Of a DNA stretch of 7,933 nt, positions 5,277-7,933 are shown one piece after another (position 1 is the first letter of the stretch; every line of letters starts with the position of its first letter). The stretch comes from Candidatus Niyogiibacteriota bacterium (lineage in GTDB: Bacteria > Patescibacteriota > Minisyncoccia > 1-14-0-10-42-19). The notes beneath the pieces were generated by a model, which did no database searches, was not told where the DNA came from, and worked only from the letters and a program-made list of their open reading frames with translations. Location of the stretch: the NCBI GenBank assembly GCA_016204155.1, contig JACQLG010000030.1:1-7933 (forward strand). Reading direction: 5' to 3'. The translations under genes and the position numbers were made by a program.

Positions 5277-6014
5277 CTATTTCCCGAATGCGGCCTGGAG
5301 GTCAGTGCGCGCTTTTTCAACCGCGGTTTTGAAATCATCCACGGCTTTCTTTACGGCGGCTCGACGCGTATCCTGCAGGGTTTTCACGGTGTCGCGGACT
5401 TTTTCCGCGGCTTTCATATCGTCCTGGAATTTTTTGCGCGCATTTTCAACCGCAGTGCGATATGCCTCACGCGCTGTTGCCGGAGCGACTCCGGACGAAC
5501 AATCCGATTTTGCTTTTGCCATTGCGGCATCAAGCGAACTCTTGAGCGTTGCAATCGCCGCGTCAACCGCGGTCTTTCGATTCGCGATAGCAGTATCAAG
5601 GCCTGACTTAAATGCGCTGTTTGCGGCATCAACAGCGGATTTTCTCACGGAAACCGCTGACTCGATCGCCTGCTGAAAAGCCGTTACCGCGGCTTTTTGC
5701 GCGGTGGTCGTCGCGCGCTCCATGAGCTTCGCGTAGTGCACGTCGCGGCGTTCGTCGCGCCGCTCCCGAAAATCCTCAAGACGGTCTTTGCGCTCATCCC
5801 GGCGCTCCTCGAGTTTTGCTTCGCGCTCCACACGTCGATCCTTTAATTTTGCCTCGCGCTCGGAAATATGCTGGCCAATTCGCTGGTCTATTTCGCGGCT
5901 GATCCGCGTACAGAAATTCACTGCTGTGGGAGGTGTTCCTTCCTGGGCAAGCACGGAGAACGCCGGGCTTATCGCGAGAACCGCACCCACAATTGACGAA
6001 ATGATTTTATTCAT
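5277..6014 (-). CDS. Secreted Ala/Lys/Arg-rich coiled-coil protein
   Basis: From the ATG at 6014 the protein has 245 residues and starts with a convincing signal peptide (MNKIISSIVGAVLAISPAFSVLA, likely cut before Q24). This is why the longer in-frame start at 6077 is rejected. The mature part has Cys35 in 'NFCTRISREID', then a very charged helix with the recurring unit 'EREAKLxxRR' and 'RRDERR' (about 50-85). Next come imperfect roughly 22-residue Ala-rich repeats ('RKSAVDAANSAFKSGLDTAI', 'RKTAVDAAIATLKSSLDAAM'), a second cysteine (C171) and a final helical stretch. It should form long exported coiled coils; no enzyme motif is visible. The start overlaps the end of the anti-sigma-like gene by 8 nt (ATGAATAA), so it is the third gene of the sigma module and a plausible envelope-associated output of it. 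Confidence 0.82.
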   Translation of the reverse strand: MNKIISSIVGAVLAISPAFSVLAQEGTPPTAVNFCTRISREIDQRIGQHISEREAKLKDRRVEREAKLEERRDERKDRLEDFRERRDERRDVHYAKLMERATTTAQKAAVTAFQQAIESAVSVRKSAVDAANSAFKSGLDTAIANRKTAVDAAIATLKSSLDAAMAKAKSDCSSGVAPATAREAYRTAVENARKKFQDDMKAAEKVRDTVKTLQDTRRAAVKKAVDDFKTAVEKARTDLQAAFGK

Positions 6015-6657
6015 AGCTGAATTGACCAAATTCACCGACGATGGCAGAGTCATAGGCCGCAAAATCAGCGTCTGCATTCGCTTCGTTTACAATTGTCTCC
6101 TCTTGGGCAACAGACGCAATGATGTCGTTGACAACGTCATCGGGATTTCCTGTTGACGGCGCCTCTGATTTTGTCGCGGCCATTTCTTTCGCCGAAGAAT
6201 CTCCTGCTGCAGACATTCCTTGGCTTAAGGGAGCTTCGTCTGCGTTTTTTTGCGCAAACTCCGGCGATCCTGCTTGATTGAAGTAATAGACCCCGCCTGC
6301 AAGAAGAACAACAACCACAAGCGGAAGTAGAACTTTCATCTGCGTATTCATAACTCTTTGAATCTGGAATGGATTAATAAATAACCATCGACCTTTTGAA
6401 TCGCCTGATATATAGGAAAAACGTTTTTCCGGAACTGGTGTGACAACGCCGATCTCCTGTATTATTTTCTGAAGAAGCGCTTTCTCGGGCTTTATGTCTT
6501 TCCCGAGCAAAGAAAAACGGTCCGCGATTTGGAACGCTTCGGACAATTCCTTTTGAAAATCGGGAAACCGCGCGAGAATTACCGCCCGCTCTTCGCCGGC
6601 CTCCATTCGGCTGATCGCCTCGCCAAGGACTAATTCAAATTTTTCTTTTTCTTCCAT
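6007..6657 (-). CDS. Single-pass membrane protein, probable anti-sigma factor
   Basis: A 216-residue protein with a cytoplasmic-looking helical N-terminus (1-105), one transmembrane helix (about 108-126, 'MKVLLPLVVVVLLAGGVYYF') and a low-complexity Ala/Ser/Asp/Glu-rich outer tail (130-216). The N-terminal pattern 'AISRMEAGEERAVILARFPDFQKELSEAFQIADRF' resembles the '..G....L..yPd...eL...L..A..l' segment of membrane proteins encoded beside sigma factors (DUF5667-like, from memory). No zinc-binding HxxxCxxC of classical ZAS anti-sigma factors is present. The position 77 nt downstream of an ECF sigma gene on the same strand, plus the topology, argue for sigma inhibition at the membrane. The ATG at 6657 has no clear Shine-Dalgarno. 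The intergenic gap carries a hairpin (6681-6723). The function is inferred mainly from context. Confidence 0.75.
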   Translation of the reverse strand: MEEKEKFELVLGEAISRMEAGEERAVILARFPDFQKELSEAFQIADRFSLLGKDIKPEKALLQKIIQEIGVVTPVPEKRFSYISGDSKGRWLFINPFQIQRVMNTQMKVLLPLVVVVLLAGGVYYFNQAGSPEFAQKNADEAPLSQGMSAAGDSSAKEMAATKSEAPSTGNPDDVVNDIIASVAQEETIVNEANADADFAAYDSAIVGEFGQFSYE

Positions 6658-6680
6658 TTTTACTTAACTAATTTACTCTG

Positions 6681-6723
6681 AGAATCTATTGAAGTCCAAC
6701 TTCAATAGATTCTTCAATAGATT
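6681..6723 (-). promoter_or_regulatory. Hairpin with duplicated arm in the sigma/anti-sigma leader
   Basis: On the + strand, AGAATCTATTGAAG (6681-6694) is perfectly complementary to CTTCAATAGATTCT (6700-6713), a 14-bp stem with a 5-nt loop. The 12-mer CTTCAATAGATT then occurs a second time directly after the first (6700-6711 and 6712-6723). In the transcript, read from the - strand, two identical arms AATCTATTGAAG precede one complementary arm, so two alternative hairpins are possible. No T-run follows, so it is not an ordinary terminator. It could tune anti-sigma translation or mRNA stability, or be a protein-binding site. Confidence 0.65.
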
Positions 6724-6734
6724 ATCGACATCCG

Positions 6735-7289
6735 TTATGAATCAAATCTTGTATTCTCGCGCATTTTTCGTATGCCGCGCGACTGGAGCTGACGCACGGC
6801 TTCCTCTGTTTTCCCCAACAAAAAAGCAATCTCTTGATTCGGTAAATCGTGCATAAATTTAAGCGTGAGTGCCTCTGCCTCAAGCGAAGTAAGCACCCCC
6901 AGTCCTTCACGAATAATCTCATCCGCCCACATCTTTTCCAAAATCCGCCGTTCAGAGCCGGAAGAATCCGGAATATCAAATACCCCGTCTCCCATGTCAC
7001 CAAAAAGTATCTCTCTTTTCTTCCGCCAGTGGTCAATCACGGCGTTTCGCGCGATTGAATAAAAATAGGCGAGCGGAGAGACGCCTTTGTCTTCGAAGCG
7101 TGGGAGCGACTGGTAGGCCCTAAGAAACACGGTCTGCGCTATATCCTCGGCGTCTTCCTTGCGCTTCACCCGAAAATAGACATAGCGGTAGATCGGGGTA
7201 AAAATGTGGGTATAGAGCTCGTCAAACGCCCCTGAATCCCCATTTTGTACCCGCCGAACCAATACATGTAAATCGTCTCGCCCTTTCAT
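6735..7289 (-). CDS. ECF-type RNA polymerase sigma factor (sigma-70 family)
   Basis: A 184-residue protein containing only regions sigma-2 and sigma-4, as in ECF factors. Region 2 spans about 20-90 ('AFDELYTHIFTPIYRYVYFRV', 'DAEDIAQTVFLRAYQSLPRF', 'PLAYFYSIARNAVIDHWRKK'), covering core binding and -10 recognition. Region 4 spans about 125-178 with helix-turn-helix 'LPNQEIAFLLGKTEEAVRQL' for -35 recognition. The length is normal. It is followed by a probable anti-sigma gene and a secreted coiled-coil gene, which suggests a membrane-gated response. The ATG at 7289 lacks a Shine-Dalgarno. A TATGAT sequence on the - strand (7312-7307) would place a start site close to the ATG, but it has no good -35, so autoregulation by its own promoter is not shown. 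Confidence 0.94.
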   Translation of the reverse strand: MKGRDDLHVLVRRVQNGDSGAFDELYTHIFTPIYRYVYFRVKRKEDAEDIAQTVFLRAYQSLPRFEDKGVSPLAYFYSIARNAVIDHWRKKREILFGDMGDGVFDIPDSSGSERRILEKMWADEIIREGLGVLTSLEAEALTLKFMHDLPNQEIAFLLGKTEEAVRQLQSRGIRKMRENTRFDS

Positions 7290-7327
7290 GCTATATAACG
7301 TATTGAATCATAATTTGTGATGAGGAT

Positions 7328-7361
7328 ACAAAAGCGGTGCCGAAACGCGCGGCGCCGCTTT
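7328..7361 (-). terminator. Probable intrinsic terminator of the Cys-rich micro-gene
   Basis: AAAGCGGCGCCG and CGGCACCGCTTT (minus-strand sense, 7361-7350 and 7342-7331) pair over 12 positions, one of them G-U, around a 7-nt loop. The 3' arm runs into a short U-rich end (UUUUGU). It starts 4 nt after the stop of the 36-residue gene and lies upstream of the sigma gene, so it should largely separate the two transcripts. The U-tract is short, so termination may be partial. Confidence 0.6.
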
Positions 7362-7365
7362 ACAT

Positions 7366-7476
7366 CTATTTCTTTCTCGGCGCCATACCGCAGGACTTTG
7401 ACGATCCGTTGCAGCACCCGCAGCAATTTTTGCATGCGCCGCGCGACGCTCCTTTTTTCTTTCCTGGCTTTTTCAT
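7366..7476 (-). CDS. Cysteine-rich, lysine-rich micro-protein (36 aa)
   Basis: The minus strand encodes a 36-residue peptide from ATG (7476) to TAG (7366-7368). It has a basic N-terminus MKKPGKKKGASRGA, a cysteine core CKNCCGCCNGSSKSC (residues 15-29) and a basic tail MAPRKK. Six cysteines are spaced C-x2-C-C-x-C-C-x6-C. There is no signal peptide or membrane helix. Such clustering suggests metal or Fe-S binding (metallothionein-like) or a disulfide-knotted peptide; the Lys-rich ends could bind nucleic acid. I recognise no family. Support for a real gene comes from a good extended -10 promoter upstream (7516-7524) and a terminator-like hairpin 4 nt downstream. No Shine-Dalgarno precedes the ATG. 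The opposite-strand frame over the same DNA (7337-7582) is judged a shadow. Confidence 0.65.
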   Translation of the reverse strand: MKKPGKKKGASRGACKNCCGCCNGSSKSCGMAPRKK

Positions 7477-7515
7477 AGAAAGTGAGAAATTATTAACCCG
7501 CTCGACCTCTCAAAA

Positions 7516-7524
7516 AGTATACCA
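7516..7524 (-). promoter_or_regulatory. Extended -10 promoter for the Cys-rich micro-gene
   Basis: On the minus strand TGGTATACT gives an extended -10 (TGn followed by TATACT, five of six matches to TATAAT). No clear -35 is seen, as is common for extended -10 promoters. Transcription would begin near 7509, giving a leader of about 33 nt before the ATG at 7476. Confidence 0.55.
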
Positions 7525-7583
7525 TAAAAAGCGGGAACGGCGCGAGAAAAATACTTTTGCTTTTTTCCTCGGTTTCATGTAGA

Positions 7584-7600
7584 AATGTGATAAGCACATT
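7584..7600. promoter_or_regulatory. Short palindrome upstream of the DUF4015-like gene
   Basis: AATGTG (7584-7589) and CACATT (7595-7600) form a perfect 6-bp inverted repeat around ATAAG, ending 5 nt before the Shine-Dalgarno. It may be an operator or a small leader hairpin. The arms are short, so chance is possible. Confidence 0.3.
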
Positions 7601-7605
7601 CACAC

Positions 7606-7610
7606 GGGAG
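7606..7610 (+). promoter_or_regulatory. Shine-Dalgarno of the DUF4015-like gene
   Basis: GGGAG lies 8 nt before the ATG at 7619. It is one of the few clear ribosome binding sites in the window and fixes the start of a gene that is otherwise broken. Confidence 0.75.
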
Positions 7611-7618
7611 AATAACAC

Positions 7619-7933
7619 ATGCGGGTAATCGCGGCCGTAGCAACAGTACTTTTCATGATCCCCGGAAACGCTCCTGCCGAAGAATCGATCCGAGGCCTCT
7701 ACGTCGGTTCAAACGCGATCGATGTCCGCGAGCGAGTTGAAAACGTCGCGTTCCTTATACGGCATTACGAACCAAATGCGGTTGTCGTCGACAAAAAAGA
7801 TGACCGCGGTATTGAGCTTACTGGAGAGTAATTCCGCATAAAGACCGCTCTCTTTCGCCTCTCCGGAGCATACATCATCTGCCGAATCGTTGTATTCAAG
7901 TTCCGGAATCTCGACACCGCAATGGGCGAAGGG
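7619..7933 (+). pseudogene. Secreted DUF4015-like (putative glycoside hydrolase) gene, interrupted by an in-frame TAA; 3' partial
   Basis: The first 70 codons give a signal peptide (MRVIAAVATVLFMIPGNAPA) and then 'IRGLYVGSNAID' and 'PNAVVVDKKDDRG', matching the start of the DUF4015 (PF13200) barrel, where family members read like 'RGvYv ... NAvViDvKDd.G'. A TAA at 7829-7831 ends the frame, yet the same frame then runs open for 34 codons to the window edge. It contains 'SGAYIICRIVVFK', matching the family's next conserved strand ('kGIYviaRIvvFkD'). The simplest reading is one nonsense change (for example CAA to TAA) in a once-intact gene. The distance between the two conserved blocks is shorter than I remember for the family, so a small deletion is also possible. 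Sequencing error or true pseudogene cannot be told apart here. The family is thought to be envelope or polysaccharide related. The start is well supported by GGGAG 8 nt upstream. Confidence 0.7.

Noticed and set aside
5305..5676. Plus-strand 123-codon frame antisense to the secreted coiled-coil gene
   Set aside because: Ser/Ala/Phe-rich composition is the mirror of the Ala/Lys codons on the other strand; no ribosome site or motif.
6015..6077. Longer start (6077) for the secreted coiled-coil gene
   Set aside because: It adds 21 residues before an otherwise perfect signal peptide and overlaps the anti-sigma gene by 71 nt; the ATG at 6014 gives an 8-nt overlap and a normal signal sequence.
7337..7582. 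Plus-strand 81-codon frame opposite the Cys-rich gene
   Set aside because: It starts with GTG inside the terminator-like hairpin, has Phe/Pro/Gln-rich shadow composition and lacks a ribosome site; the minus strand has promoter, terminator and a meaningful cysteine pattern.
7829..7831. Alternative genetic code explaining the internal stop
   Set aside because: The known CPR recoding is TGA to Gly; this codon is TAA, and TGA ends gatB and the permease in the usual overlapping fashion.

Overview
The window looks like bacterial chromosome from a small-genome lineage, most plausibly a Candidate Phyla Radiation (Patescibacteria/Parcubacteria-type) organism. The reasons are recalled gene content and style: tightly packed or overlapping genes, a DUF4015-like secreted protein, a small ECF sigma module driving a secreted coiled-coil protein, and lineage-typical hypothetical proteins. 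This assignment is inference and was not tested by search. The standard genetic code fits throughout, since TGA, TAA and TAG all serve as stops.

Region 1 (1-2585, + strand) is a tight cluster. It holds the 3' end of gatB (tRNA amidotransferase subunit B), a NitT/TauT-type ABC permease whose ATG overlaps the gatB stop (ATGA), its ATPase (20-nt overlap), and a DedA-family membrane protein. No periplasmic substrate-binding protein is visible.

Region 2 (2586-3086) has no protein gene but is unusually structured. It holds an intact tRNA-Gly(CCC) clamped by a perfect 14-bp inverted repeat, a tRNA-5'-end-like fragment and several strong hairpins upstream, and downstream a partial copy of the tRNA 3' half that appears to be split by a roughly 126-bp insert bounded by 21-nt imperfect inverted repeats. 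This is the most unusual non-coding part of the window.

Region 3 (3087-5167, + strand) looks more AT-rich than its surroundings. It carries two hypothetical proteins and a HAD-family hydrolase. A nested palindrome between the last two genes shares a sequence motif with the hairpins around the tRNA. The block may be accessory DNA next to a tRNA gene, but no integrase or far-end attachment repeat is seen. It ends at a 15-bp tandem repeat and a strong bidirectional terminator (5229-5258).

Region 4 (5277-7289, - strand) is an apparent three-gene module: ECF sigma factor, then a single-pass membrane protein that is probably its anti-sigma factor, then a secreted Ala/Lys/Arg-rich coiled-coil protein. 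The sigma/anti-sigma gap holds a hairpin with a duplicated arm that could fold in two mutually exclusive ways.

Region 5 (7290-7933) contains a 36-residue cysteine-rich, lysine-rich micro-protein on the - strand, with its own extended -10 promoter and terminator-like hairpin. Divergent from it is a secreted DUF4015-like gene with a good Shine-Dalgarno, interrupted by an in-frame TAA after 70 codons although the homologous reading continues in the same frame to the window edge.
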